In this document: positions 6,734 to 14,430 of the stretch, in pieces | How the letters are laid out: every line of letters starts with the position of its first letter | Numbering within the stretch: the stretch's first letter is position 1 | DNA from: Clostridiales bacterium | GTDB lineage: Bacteria > Bacillota > Clostridia > Peptostreptococcales > Anaerovoracaceae | DNA length: 23,553 nt | Direction of reading: 5' to 3' | Assembly (NCBI GenBank): GCA_009778945.1 | Contig: WRFF01000005.1 | Location: 1 to 23,553, forward strand | Notes under the pieces: generated by a model | Told to the model about the DNA's origin: nothing | Seen by the model: only the letters and a program-made list of their open reading frames with translations | Databases searched by the model: none | Made by a program: the position numbers and the translations under genes

Positions 6734-8080
6734 ATGCCGACGAAGCGTGATATGATAGGTATTATGAAAAATATTCAATACGACATCAAGGATATCGCGC
6801 TGGCGCCGGAAGGCGAGCGCAAAATCGCGTGGGTGCGCGAAGCCATGCCGCTCTTGCGGCAGATAGAGGAATGGTGCGCGGCGCTGCCCGCGGACCAAAA
6901 GCCGTTCGCCGGCGTGAGGATCAGCCTCTCCGTTCATATGGAAGCCAAGACGGCCTATCTCACGCGGGTGCTGACGCACGCGGGCGCGGCGGTGTGCGCG
7001 ATGGGCTGCAACGTGCTTTCGACGCAGGACGACGTGGCGGCGGCCCTTGCGGCGGGGCGCCCGGACGAAGCGGAGGCGGGCGACCGGGGCGGCCCCGCGG
7101 TTCGCGGCGTTCCGGTATTCGCGGTCCACGGCGAGAGCGAAGAGAGTTATTGGAGCCACGCGGAAGACTGCCTCGCGCACAAGCCGAACCTTCTCATTGA
7201 CGACGGCGGCGACCTGGTGCACCTGCTCCATACGAAGCGCCCCGACCTTGCGGCAGAGATGTGGGGCGGCTGCGAGGAGACGACGACGGGCGTCATCCGG
7301 CTGAAGGCGTTGGCGCGCGAGGGGCGGCTCAGGTTTCCGATGATCGCCGTCAATGACGCGCGCTGCAAGCATCTGTTTGACAACCGCTACGGCACCGGGC
7401 AGAGCGTCTGGGACAGCGTGCTCCGCAACACCAATCTGATCATTGCGTCCAAGACCGTCGTGGTCGCCGGCTACGGCTGGTGCGGGCGCGGTATCGCAAT
7501 GCGTGCGGCGGGGCTCGGGGCGCAGGTGATCGTAACCGAAATTGACCCGGTGAAGGCGATGGAAGCGCGCATGGACGGTTATTCGGTCATGACGATGTTC
7601 GAGGCCGCTCCGCACGGCGATATCTTCCTGACGGCGACGGGCTGCAAGGATGTCATCACGACGGCGCATATGGCGCTGATGCGGGACGGCGCGATCCTCG
7701 GGAACGCAGGGCATTTTAACGTGGAAATCGACATAGCGGGACTGTCAGCCTCTGCAGTTGACAGAGGGTCCGCGCGCAACAATATCGAGACTTGGACGCT
7801 TCCGGGCGGAAAGCGCGTGCATGTGATCGCGGAGGGGAAGCTCCTGAATATCGCAGCGGCCGACGGGCACCCGGCGGAGATCATGGATCTGAGTTTTGCG
7901 GTGCAATTTCATTCGGCGTTGTATATGAGGAAACGCTACGCGCTGCTTGCGCCGGGCGTCTACGATGTTTCGGAGGAGATCGACGGGATCGTTTCCCGCG
8001 CGCGCCTCGCGGCCTGGGGCATAGAGATCGACGAACTTACGGAAGCGCAGAAAGCGTATCTGGAAAGCTGGGAAGCGTAA
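6734..8080 (+). CDS. ahcY: Adenosylhomocysteinase-like hydrolase
   Basis: 448 residues of the S-adenosylhomocysteine hydrolase family, closest in style to the Thermotoga/archaeal type. Catalytic positions are present: H68 (SVHMEAKTAYL), D157 (DDGGDLVHLLH), E181/E182 before TTTG, and K212 and D216 in NDARCKHLFDNRYGTGQS. The NAD-binding loop is VVVAGYGWCGRG (243-253), then VIVTEIDPVKAMEA and GNAGHFNVEID. It would split S-adenosyl- (or, as in some archaea, S-inosyl-) homocysteine into homocysteine and the nucleoside. AAAGGGG at 6723-6729 supports the ATG at 6734; an internal ATG at 6764 is a possible alternative. An Ala/Gly/Asp-rich insertion near 109-124 lengthens it relative to ~405-residue relatives. 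It lies 87 bp after the Mo subunit on the same strand, so it may share the transcript. Confidence 0.88.
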   Translation: MPTKRDMIGIMKNIQYDIKDIALAPEGERKIAWVREAMPLLRQIEEWCAALPADQKPFAGVRISLSVHMEAKTAYLTRVLTHAGAAVCAMGCNVLSTQDDVAAALAAGRPDEAEAGDRGGPAVRGVPVFAVHGESEESYWSHAEDCLAHKPNLLIDDGGDLVHLLHTKRPDLAAEMWGGCEETTTGVIRLKALAREGRLRFPMIAVNDARCKHLFDNRYGTGQSVWDSVLRNTNLIIASKTVVVAGYGWCGRGIAMRAAGLGAQVIVTEIDPVKAMEARMDGYSVMTMFEAAPHGDIFLTATGCKDVITTAHMALMRDGAILGNAGHFNVEIDIAGLSASAVDRGSARNNIETWTLPGGKRVHVIAEGKLLNIAAADGHPAEIMDLSFAVQFHSALYMRKRYALLAPGVYDVSEEIDGIVSRARLAAWGIEIDELTEAQKAYLESWEA

Positions 8081-8111
8081 ACGGTCGGGAAATACCGAAA
8101 ACTTTGGAAGC

Positions 8112-9275
8112 GTGAACAATCAGAAAATAACAGAAGAATTAGCGAAAGCTGTTGTCGGATACCGGCGCGGCCTGCACCGCATTCCGGAGCTCGACCGCGA
8201 CCTGCCGGAGACCCGCGCGTATCTCATGGGTGTCCTCGGACCGCTTGGCTGTGAGATACGGGATCACGGCGGCGCCGGGTTCACGGCGTTCTTCTCCTGC
8301 GGCACAGGCGGCGCGGTTCCGGCGCGGGGAACGATCGCTTTCCGCGCGGATATGGATGCGCTGCCGATCGAAGAGGCTGCGGACGGAGAGGCTGCGGCGC
8401 TTGGGTTCCGGAGTGCGCACGGCGGGAAGATGCACGCCTGCGGGCACGACGGCCATATGGCGGTTTTGCTCGGGCTTGCGCGGTGGATCGCGCAGAACCG
8501 TGCGTCGCTTGAGCGGGATGTCCTGCTGATTTTCCAGGCGTCCGAAGAGACGACGGGCGGCGCGCGTGAAATCTGCGAAAGCGGCGCGTTGCGGGACCGC
8601 GGCATCCGCTATGTCTACGGGATGCATCTCTGGCCGGGTTATGAGGTGGGAACGGTCGTCTGCCGCGCGAATGAATTCATGGCCGGAACGCATGTGATCA
8701 CTGCGGAACTGGCGGGGCGTTCCGCGCATCTCGCCGAATACGAAAACGGCCTTGACGCGCTTGACGCCGGATGCCGGTTCGTTCTTCGAGTCTACGCGGC
8801 GGCGGACGAACTCCCGAAAGACTCGTATCATATGCTGCGTTTCGGGCAGTTCCTCGCCGGGACCGCAAACAATATTGTCGCGGGTACCGGGTATATCACC
8901 GGTGCGGCCCGTACGTTTTCGGACGATGTCTTTGCGCTGCTTTGGGAAAAGATGGCGGAGATCGCCGTCGGGATTGAAACGGAAACGGGCGTACGGTTTT
9001 CCCTTGCGCATTCCGACGGGTACCCGCCCGTGATTAACCCGCCCGCGCTGTACGAAGGCGCAAAGCGCGCGCTGACCGCCGCAGGGTTTGTGTGGGAAGA
9101 GCTTGAGGCGCCTCTCTTCCAGGCGGAGGATTTTTCCTTTTATCAAAAGGAAGCGCCGGGGCTCTATCTGCATCTCGGCGCCGGCGCCGGCGCGCCCCTG
9201 CACACGCCGGATTTTTCGATAGACGAGCGTGCTCTCGAGGCGGGCCTGCGCGTCTTTCAGACGCTGCTTGCATAA
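8112..9275 (+). CDS. M20 family amidohydrolase (hippurate hydrolase / N-acyl-amino-acid deacylase type)
   Basis: 387 residues of the M20D peptidase/amidohydrolase family. Binuclear metal ligands and catalytic residues are visible: FRADMDALPIEE (~78-88) with the conserved Asp, MHACGHDGHMA (C110, H112), the SEET pair E145/E146, GMHLWP with H172, and AEDFSFY plus LHTPDF near the end. The dimerisation-domain motif is GRSAHLAEYENGLDAL. Family members cleave N-acyl or amide bonds of small molecules; the substrate cannot be told from sequence. The start is GTG at 8112, 31 bp after the previous stop, with only a weak GGAAG nearby, so translation may be low or coupled. It closes the left-hand gene cluster, suggesting hydrolysis of an amide in the substrate or a pathway intermediate (inference). 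Confidence 0.88.
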   Translation: MNNQKITEELAKAVVGYRRGLHRIPELDRDLPETRAYLMGVLGPLGCEIRDHGGAGFTAFFSCGTGGAVPARGTIAFRADMDALPIEEAADGEAAALGFRSAHGGKMHACGHDGHMAVLLGLARWIAQNRASLERDVLLIFQASEETTGGAREICESGALRDRGIRYVYGMHLWPGYEVGTVVCRANEFMAGTHVITAELAGRSAHLAEYENGLDALDAGCRFVLRVYAAADELPKDSYHMLRFGQFLAGTANNIVAGTGYITGAARTFSDDVFALLWEKMAEIAVGIETETGVRFSLAHSDGYPPVINPPALYEGAKRALTAAGFVWEELEAPLFQAEDFSFYQKEAPGLYLHLGAGAGAPLHTPDFSIDERALEAGLRVFQTLLA

Positions 9276-9365
9276 AATCCACAGTATGCGTCGTTCGTCC
9301 GAAAATTATGGGAAACTATCTGGTTACTGGTTAGGTTAGGCCGCGTTTGACAATAAAAAGATAAA

Positions 9366-9481
9366 ATTATGGCACAAAATTGCGGCTATGGACGAAATTA
9401 TCGATAAAAAAGCCGCAAAACAAAGAAAAATTGCGAATTTAGCCATAAAAATCGTCCATAACCGCAATTTTATGCCATAAT
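9366..9481. repeat. 116-bp element with 30-bp terminal inverted repeats (MITE-like or long hairpin)
   Basis: The arms 9366-9395 and 9452-9481 are inverted copies matching at 28 of 30 positions. The outer ends read ATTATGGCA... and ...TGCCATAAT. The 56-bp centre contains a second pairing option, since TTGCGGCT (9380-9387, inside the left arm) is inverted as AGCCGCAA (9411-9418), plus a direct repeat of AAAATTGCG (9376-9384, 9427-9435). Both arm mismatches are C-A on the plus strand but become G-U pairs in minus-strand RNA. No coding frame and no clear target-site duplication are visible. It may be a non-autonomous mobile element or an intergenic palindromic repeat. Confidence 0.75.
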
Positions 9482-9536
9482 ACAGCTCCTATGCTGTCAG
9501 GGGAACCGTTATCGCTCGTGCTGGTGAATTGTAGGA

Positions 9537-9625
9537 TTGTCTGCATATAAACCGGCATAATATAAGCAGATAGAGTTTAAAACCATGCATATAATGCCAT
9601 AAAAACAAACAGGAGAATAAGGAGG
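9537..9625 (+). promoter_or_regulatory. Probable gltX promoter(s) and ribosome binding site
   Basis: Two -10 candidates are visible: TATAAG at 9561-9566 with TTGTCT at 9537-9542 (18-bp spacer), and a perfect TATAAT at 9590-9595 without a good -35. The ribosome binding site AAGGAGG is at 9619-9625, three bases before the ATG at 9629. The promoter choice is tentative; the ribosome binding site is firm. Confidence 0.5.
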
Positions 9626-9628
9626 CAG

Positions 9629-11329
9629 ATGAAGAATATCAAAGAAAGAGAAGAATTGGCGGCGCTGTTGTTTGCGGCGCCGCAGGGCGGGCCGGCAGCG
9701 GACGCGGCGTACTGGGAGGCGCATTATCCGGGGCGGGCGTTGCCGGGCGGCGCCGTTGTAACGCGTCTAGGCCCGAGCCCGACCGGCTTCGTGCATCTCG
9801 GAAATCTCTTCATGGCGACGATCAACCGCCGGCTTGCGCGGCAGTCGGGCGGCGTTTTTTATCTGCGTATCGAAGATACGGACCAAAAACGCGAAGTCGA
9901 AGGCGCCGTGCCGACGCTCATCGAATCGCTTGCGTATTTCGGCATTGATTTCGACGAAGGCGTACGCCTTGAAAACGGCGCGGCGGCGGAACACGGCTCT
10001 TACGGTCCGTACTTCCAATCCGCGCGCAGGGCGATCTATCACGCTTTCGCACGGAAGCTGCTCCTGGAGGGAAAAGCCTACCCCTGCTTCCTGACGGAAG
10101 AGGAGATCACACAGATCCGTGAAGAACAGGAGCGGAATAAAAGACTTCCGGGTATCTACGGAACCTATGCAAAATGGCGGAATGCGGAGTTTGAAGAGGT
10201 TGAAAAGCGCATACGAGCCGGCGAACCTTGGGTGTTACGGCTTGACGCGGACGCGGCCTGGGAAGCAGGGGAGACTGTCCCATTCACAGACGGCATTCGC
10301 GGCGGGATCACCTTCCCGCGCAACGTGCTCGACGTAGTGATCCTCAAGGCCGACGGGCTGCCGACCTATCATTTCGCGCACGCGGTGGACGACCATTTGA
10401 TGGGTACCACGCAGGTTGTCCGCGGAGAGGAATGGCTCTCGTCCGTCCCGATCCACCTGATGCTGTTTGCGGCGCTCGGCTTCGCGGCGCCGGCTTATTG
10501 CCATACGGCGCTGCTGATGAAGATCGACGAAGAGACCGGTGTCAAGCGCAAACTCAGCAAGCGTTCCGACCCGGAACTCGCGCTCTCCTATTATATTTCC
10601 GAGGGCTACCACCCGAAGGCGATGGAGGAATACCTGCTCACGGTGCTCAATTCGAATTATGAGGAATGGCGGCTTGCGAACCCCGGCGCGGACAATGAGG
10701 ATTTCACCGTGACGACCGAGAAGATGGGCGTCTCGGGTATCCTCTTCGATCTGCAAAAACTCGAGGATGTGAGCCGCGATACCTTGCTGACCCTCCCCTC
10801 AAAGGAGCTTGCGGAGTTTATGATCGGTTGGGCGCGCGCGCGGGACGCGGAGGACGGCACAGAGATCGCGGACGTCTATACCGTGCAGCGGGACACGCTT
10901 GAAAAGGCGCTCGATGTCGGGCGCGGCGGCGAGAAGCCCCGCAAAGATCTCGCGTACGCGCGGCAGATCGCCGCGTTCATCGGTTATTTCTTCGACGAGT
11001 TTTTCCGGATGGAGGATCCGTTGCCCGAGAATATTCCGGAGGCCGAGGCGGAGGCGCTGCTAAAGGATTATCTCGCGTCGTACGATCACAGTGACGACCG
11101 CGATATGTGGTTCGAAAAGATCCGCGGGATTGCGGAGGCGCACGGATACGCGCCGAAACCGAAGGATTATAAGAAGGAGCCGGAGCGCTGGAAGGGCCAC
11201 GTCGGGGATGTAAGCGCGGTCATCCGCCGCGCGCTGACGGGCCGCCTCAACGCGCCCGACATCTGGGAAATCCAACAGATCCTCGGGGAGCGCCGCGTGC
11301 GCGAAAGGCTTACCCCTCGTACCGCTTAA
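9629..11329 (+). CDS. gltX: Glutamyl-tRNA synthetase (class I)
   Basis: 566 residues. The catalytic Rossmann fold starts near residue 43, with GPSPTGFVHLGNL (HIGH-motif variant HLGN, 56-59), then YLRIEDTDQKREVEG. The KMSKS-loop variant is KRKLSKR (306-312), preceded by HFAHAVDDHLMG and VVRGEEWLSS. A C-terminal helical anticodon-binding region follows. It charges tRNA with glutamate in the cytoplasm; in Clostridia such an enzyme may also mischarge tRNA-Gln for the amidotransferase route, which I cannot decide here. It has about 40 extra N-terminal residues before the fold, and total length exceeds the common ~470-490. The start follows a strong AAGGAGG. The 3' end overlaps the convergent fabF gene by 20 bp. 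Confidence 0.93.
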   Translation: MKNIKEREELAALLFAAPQGGPAADAAYWEAHYPGRALPGGAVVTRLGPSPTGFVHLGNLFMATINRRLARQSGGVFYLRIEDTDQKREVEGAVPTLIESLAYFGIDFDEGVRLENGAAAEHGSYGPYFQSARRAIYHAFARKLLLEGKAYPCFLTEEEITQIREEQERNKRLPGIYGTYAKWRNAEFEEVEKRIRAGEPWVLRLDADAAWEAGETVPFTDGIRGGITFPRNVLDVVILKADGLPTYHFAHAVDDHLMGTTQVVRGEEWLSSVPIHLMLFAALGFAAPAYCHTALLMKIDEETGVKRKLSKRSDPELALSYYISEGYHPKAMEEYLLTVLNSNYEEWRLANPGADNEDFTVTTEKMGVSGILFDLQKLEDVSRDTLLTLPSKELAEFMIGWARARDAEDGTEIADVYTVQRDTLEKALDVGRGGEKPRKDLAYARQIAAFIGYFFDEFFRMEDPLPENIPEAEAEALLKDYLASYDHSDDRDMWFEKIRGIAEAHGYAPKPKDYKKEPERWKGHVGDVSAVIRRALTGRLNAPDIWEIQQILGERRVRERLTPRTA

Positions 11330-12545
11330 AGGCTATGACGCCGTTATGTCCGCCGAACCCGAAGCTGTTGGAGACGGTACAGCGGACGTCTACGTCACGC
11401 GCGCCGTCCGTCACGTAATCGAGGTCGAGACCGGGATCCGGCACCCTATACCCGATGGTCGGCGGCACTTTTCCGTCGCGGATCGCCATCACGCAGATAA
11501 CGGCTTCAATGCCGCTTGCCGCGCCGAGCGCGTGCCCGAGCATCGACTTTGTGGCGCTGATCGGGACCTTATAGGCTGCGTCCCCGAAAACATCTTTGAT
11601 CGCGCGCGTTTCCGTGACGTCGTTCAGCGGCGTGGACGTGCCGTGCGCGTTGATATAGGAGACGTCTTCCGGCACGATTCCCGCGGAATCCAGCGCCATG
11701 CGCATGGCGGCAGACGCGTATTCGCCGGTTTCGAGCGGCGCCGTGATATGAAAGCCGTCGCTGCTCGTGCCGTAACCCACGATTTCCGCAAAGATCTTCG
11801 CGCCGCGCGCCTTTGCATGTTCGAGCTCTTCAAGGATCAGCATCCCCGCGCCTTCCCCCATAACGAAGCCCGCGCGCTCCTTGTCAAACGGAATGGACGC
11901 CCGCTCCGGGTCGCCGGTCACGTTCATCGCCTTCATATTCGCGAAGCCCGCAAAGCAGACCGGCGCAAACGGGGCTTCCGCCGCGCCCGCTATAATTGCG
12001 TCCGCGTAACCATGCCGTATTGCGCGCCAGGCTTCGCCGATGCAGTTCGTTCCGCAGGAACAGGCTGTGACAACATCCATCGCGGTGCCGTGGATGCCGT
12101 ATTTGATAGAGACGTTGCCCGAGAGGATATTGCCGATGATCATCGGGACGAGCAGGGCTGAGACATAACGCGCGCCTTTGTCACGGCAGACATCGATTTC
12201 GCCCTCCAGCGTGCGGATACCGCCGATGCCGGTGCCGAGATAGGCGCTGACGCGTTCGCCCGGGATATTTTCGCCCGGTGCGAGCCCGCTCATCGCGAAG
12301 GCCTCGTCCGCCGCGATCATGCCGAACTGCGTGAAGAGGTCAAGCCGCCTCGCCTCGCGGGCGTCCGGGTAGACCCAATCCTTGACTTCTGCGCCGAGCG
12401 TGACCTTTTGGTCGCTTGTATCCATACGGGTGATCTTTCCGATGCCGTTTTGGCCGGCCAGAAGATTCTTCCACGATTCCTCCGCCGTATGCCCCACCGG
12501 CGTGACCGCTCCGAATCCCGTGATTGCCACTCGTCTGAGTTCCAT
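11310..12545 (-). CDS. fabF: 3-oxoacyl-ACP synthase II (FabF)
   Basis: 411 residues, the normal KAS II length. The Cys-His-His active site is complete: nucleophile in VVTACSCGTNCIGEA (~Cys163), first His in INAHGTSTPLND and second His in KSMLGHALGAASG. The N-terminus MELRRVAITGFGAVTPVG and C-terminal NSFGFGGHNG are classic. It condenses malonyl-ACP with acyl-ACP in chain elongation. The nucleophile region has Ser-Cys and a further Cys where Ala-Thr and Ala are usual. GGATAGGGG precedes the ATG. It is the last gene of the minus-strand fabK-fabD-fabG-fabF operon, and its stop codon lies inside the end of gltX, with no terminator between the two genes. Confidence 0.96.
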   Translation of the reverse strand: MELRRVAITGFGAVTPVGHTAEESWKNLLAGQNGIGKITRMDTSDQKVTLGAEVKDWVYPDAREARRLDLFTQFGMIAADEAFAMSGLAPGENIPGERVSAYLGTGIGGIRTLEGEIDVCRDKGARYVSALLVPMIIGNILSGNVSIKYGIHGTAMDVVTACSCGTNCIGEAWRAIRHGYADAIIAGAAEAPFAPVCFAGFANMKAMNVTGDPERASIPFDKERAGFVMGEGAGMLILEELEHAKARGAKIFAEIVGYGTSSDGFHITAPLETGEYASAAMRMALDSAGIVPEDVSYINAHGTSTPLNDVTETRAIKDVFGDAAYKVPISATKSMLGHALGAASGIEAVICVMAIRDGKVPPTIGYRVPDPGLDLDYVTDGARDVDVRCTVSNSFGFGGHNGVIAFKRYEG

Positions 12546-12621
12546 GATGCCCCTATCCTTTCCGCTGCAAACTACTGTTTGTTATTTATTATTTTACAAT
12601 AATTTTCAGAAACGCGTTTCC

Positions 12622-13380
12622 TCAAATAATCATCCCGCCGTCCACGCAGATCACCTGGCCGGTGATGTACGAAGCGCGGTCCGATGCGAGAAAAACCGCG
12701 AGATTCGCGATATCCTCGGGCGTCCCGGGACGGCCGAGCGGGATGGCCGCGATGCTCGCTTCCCTCTGGCGATCGTTCAGCGCCTGCGTCATCGCGGTGT
12801 CGATAAAGCCCGGCGCGATGGCGTTGGCCGTGATGCCGCGCGAGCCGAGTTCCTTGGCCGTCGTGAGCGTAAGGCCGATGAGGCCGGCTTTGGAGGACGA
12901 ATAATTCGCCTGTCCCGCGTTGCCCTTGACGCCGGCGACGGAACTCATATTGACGATGCCGCCGCGCTTCTGCTTCATCATAAGCGCGGATATCTCCTTC
13001 GTCATGAGGAAAGCGCCCGTGAGGTTGATGCGCAGGACGCGCTCGAAACTCTCCGGCGTCATGCGGAGCAGCAGCCCGTCGTCCGTGATGCCCGCGTTGT
13101 TCACAAGCACGTCGCAGCGTCCGAAGATATCCTTCATATGGATGGCCGCAACCTTCGCAAATTCCGGATCGCTCACGTCGCCTTTCAGCGCGAACGCCGC
13201 GTAGCTTCCGAGCGCCTTCAGTTCCTCCACTGTCTCCGCGGCCACCGCCTCGTCGCCGTAATCCGCGATCGCCACCTGTGCGCCCTCGCCCGCGAACGCA
13301 AGCGCAATCGATTTGCCGATGCCGCGGGAACCGCCCGTTATGAGCGCCCGTTTGTCTTTTAATAAATCACCCATTGTCAC
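12622..13380 (-). CDS. fabG: 3-oxoacyl-ACP reductase (FabG)
   Basis: 252 residues, short-chain dehydrogenase fold. The cofactor loop is TGGSRGIG (15-22), the NNAG motif is at 94-97, and the catalytic Ser-Tyr-Lys set is S146/S147 in NMSSVAG with Y160 and K164 in NYSSSKAG. The C-terminus ends ITGQVICVDGGMII as in FabG. It reduces 3-oxoacyl-ACP with NADPH. The start is a GTG at 13380, placed 6 bp after a perfect AGGAGG; the ATG two codons later (13374) is the alternative but sits 12 bp away. It lies between fabD (18-bp gap) and fabF (76-bp gap). Confidence 0.96.
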   Translation of the reverse strand: MTMGDLLKDKRALITGGSRGIGKSIALAFAGEGAQVAIADYGDEAVAAETVEELKALGSYAAFALKGDVSDPEFAKVAAIHMKDIFGRCDVLVNNAGITDDGLLLRMTPESFERVLRINLTGAFLMTKEISALMMKQKRGGIVNMSSVAGVKGNAGQANYSSSKAGLIGLTLTTAKELGSRGITANAIAPGFIDTAMTQALNDRQREASIAAIPLGRPGTPEDIANLAVFLASDRASYITGQVICVDGGMII

Positions 13381-13398
13381 TTTTTTCCTCCTGTCTTT

Positions 13399-14403
13399 TT
13401 ATTTCTTCAGCACGGTGACCGCTTCCATAAGGGATTCCGTGTCTTCGACCGAATACGCGGCGGCGTCCGAAAGCGTTTTTTTCACAAGGCCCGAAAGCGT
13501 TTTGCCCGGGCCGGCCTCCGCAAAAGCAGACACGCCCGCGGCCGCCATAGCTTCCACGCTTTTCCGCCACTGCACCGGGCTTTGAATCTGGCGCACCATG
13601 GTCTCCTTCAGCCGCTCCGGGGAAAAACTTCCGTCCGATTGTGCGGAAAGTTCGCTTCCGGTGACGTTCAAAAATACCGGCACCTGCGGCGCCGAGAGAG
13701 GAAGCTCCGTAAGCGCGGCTTCCAGCCCGCGTGCGGCGGGCGCCATAATCGGCGTATGGAAGGCGCCGCTGACGGGCAGCGGGACCGCTTTGACGCCAAG
13801 CGACCGATCTTTCTTCGCGGCGGCTGTGAAGCGCTCCACCGCAGACAGATCGCCCGCGATGACAGTCTGCGCGGGGCTGTTGAAATTGACGGCTTCCAGC
13901 ACGTCGTCCCCGCGTACGCGGGAGACCAGGGAGACTACCGCGCCGGGATCTCCCATCGCGGCCGCCATTGCGCCTCTGGGACTTCCGTCCTTATACCGGC
14001 CCGCTTCCTTCATGAGGCGGCTGCGTGTCTTTACGAGAGAAAGTCCCGTTTCGAAGCCGCCGCTCCACAGAGGGCCGAACACGCCCGCTGCTGCGAACGC
14101 CGCATATTCGCCAAGGGAAAAGCCCGCGAAGGCGGCAAACGGCGCATCTTCCGCGTCCTTTCCGAGCGCTTCGCAAAGCGCAGCGAAACACGCCAGATCC
14201 ACCGTATAGACGGCGGGCTGCGTCACTTCTGTTTCCTTCAAATGATCCGCATCCGAGTGGAAGCAGTCGTGGAGGGTCTCTTCGCCTGCCAGATCGAAAA
14301 TCTTTCGCGCGGCTGCGCTTGCTTCATACAGCGCAAAGCCCATGCCGGGTTTCTGCGCGCCCTGGCCCGCGAAGAGTACTGCGACGTTTTTTTTCGTATT
14401 CAT
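13399..14403 (-). CDS. fabD: Malonyl-CoA:ACP transacylase (FabD)
   Basis: 334 residues. It has the N-terminal FAGQGAQKPGMG, the nucleophile elbow GFSLGEY with Ser96, the catalytic His216 in VSGAFHTPIM, and the C-terminal EAGPGKTLSGLVKK, all typical. It loads malonyl groups onto acyl carrier protein. It is slightly longer than the common ~310 residues: a segment after the elbow (VFGPLWSGGFETG, ~108-120) and a loop at YKDGSPRG appear enlarged. The ATG at 14403 follows GGAAAGGCGG. It sits 27 bp downstream of fabK and 18 bp upstream of fabG. No acpP gene lies in this operon. Confidence 0.95.
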   Translation of the reverse strand: MNTKKNVAVLFAGQGAQKPGMGFALYEASAAARKIFDLAGEETLHDCFHSDADHLKETEVTQPAVYTVDLACFAALCEALGKDAEDAPFAAFAGFSLGEYAAFAAAGVFGPLWSGGFETGLSLVKTRSRLMKEAGRYKDGSPRGAMAAAMGDPGAVVSLVSRVRGDDVLEAVNFNSPAQTVIAGDLSAVERFTAAAKKDRSLGVKAVPLPVSGAFHTPIMAPAARGLEAALTELPLSAPQVPVFLNVTGSELSAQSDGSFSPERLKETMVRQIQSPVQWRKSVEAMAAAGVSAFAEAGPGKTLSGLVKKTLSDAAAYSVEDTESLMEAVTVLKK

Positions 14404-14430
14404 CGTTGTCCGCCTTTCCCGCGCCTGCGC

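Larger units (their letters stand above)
9276..9628. other. 353-bp AT-rich intergenic region upstream of gltX
   Basis: No gene is visible. It contains the inverted-repeat element at 9366-9481 and the probable gltX promoter and ribosome binding site downstream of it. No intrinsic terminator for the upstream amidohydrolase gene is evident on the plus strand. No T-box signature (AGGGTGG...ACCGCG) is present, although the next gene is an aminoacyl-tRNA synthetase. Confidence 0.7.

Noticed and set aside
6071..7714. 547-codon minus-strand open frame over the Mo subunit end and ahcY
   Set aside because: Covers two recognised plus-strand genes and their gap; Arg/His/Ala-rich composition typical of an antisense frame.
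9276..9628. T-box leader for glutamyl-tRNA synthetase
   Set aside because: The conserved T-box sequence and terminator/antiterminator pair are absent; the inverted repeat has no downstream T-run on the plus strand.
12382..13362. 326-codon plus-strand open frame over fabF/fabG
   Set aside because: Antisense of two certain fatty-acid genes; composition is that of reverse-strand noise.
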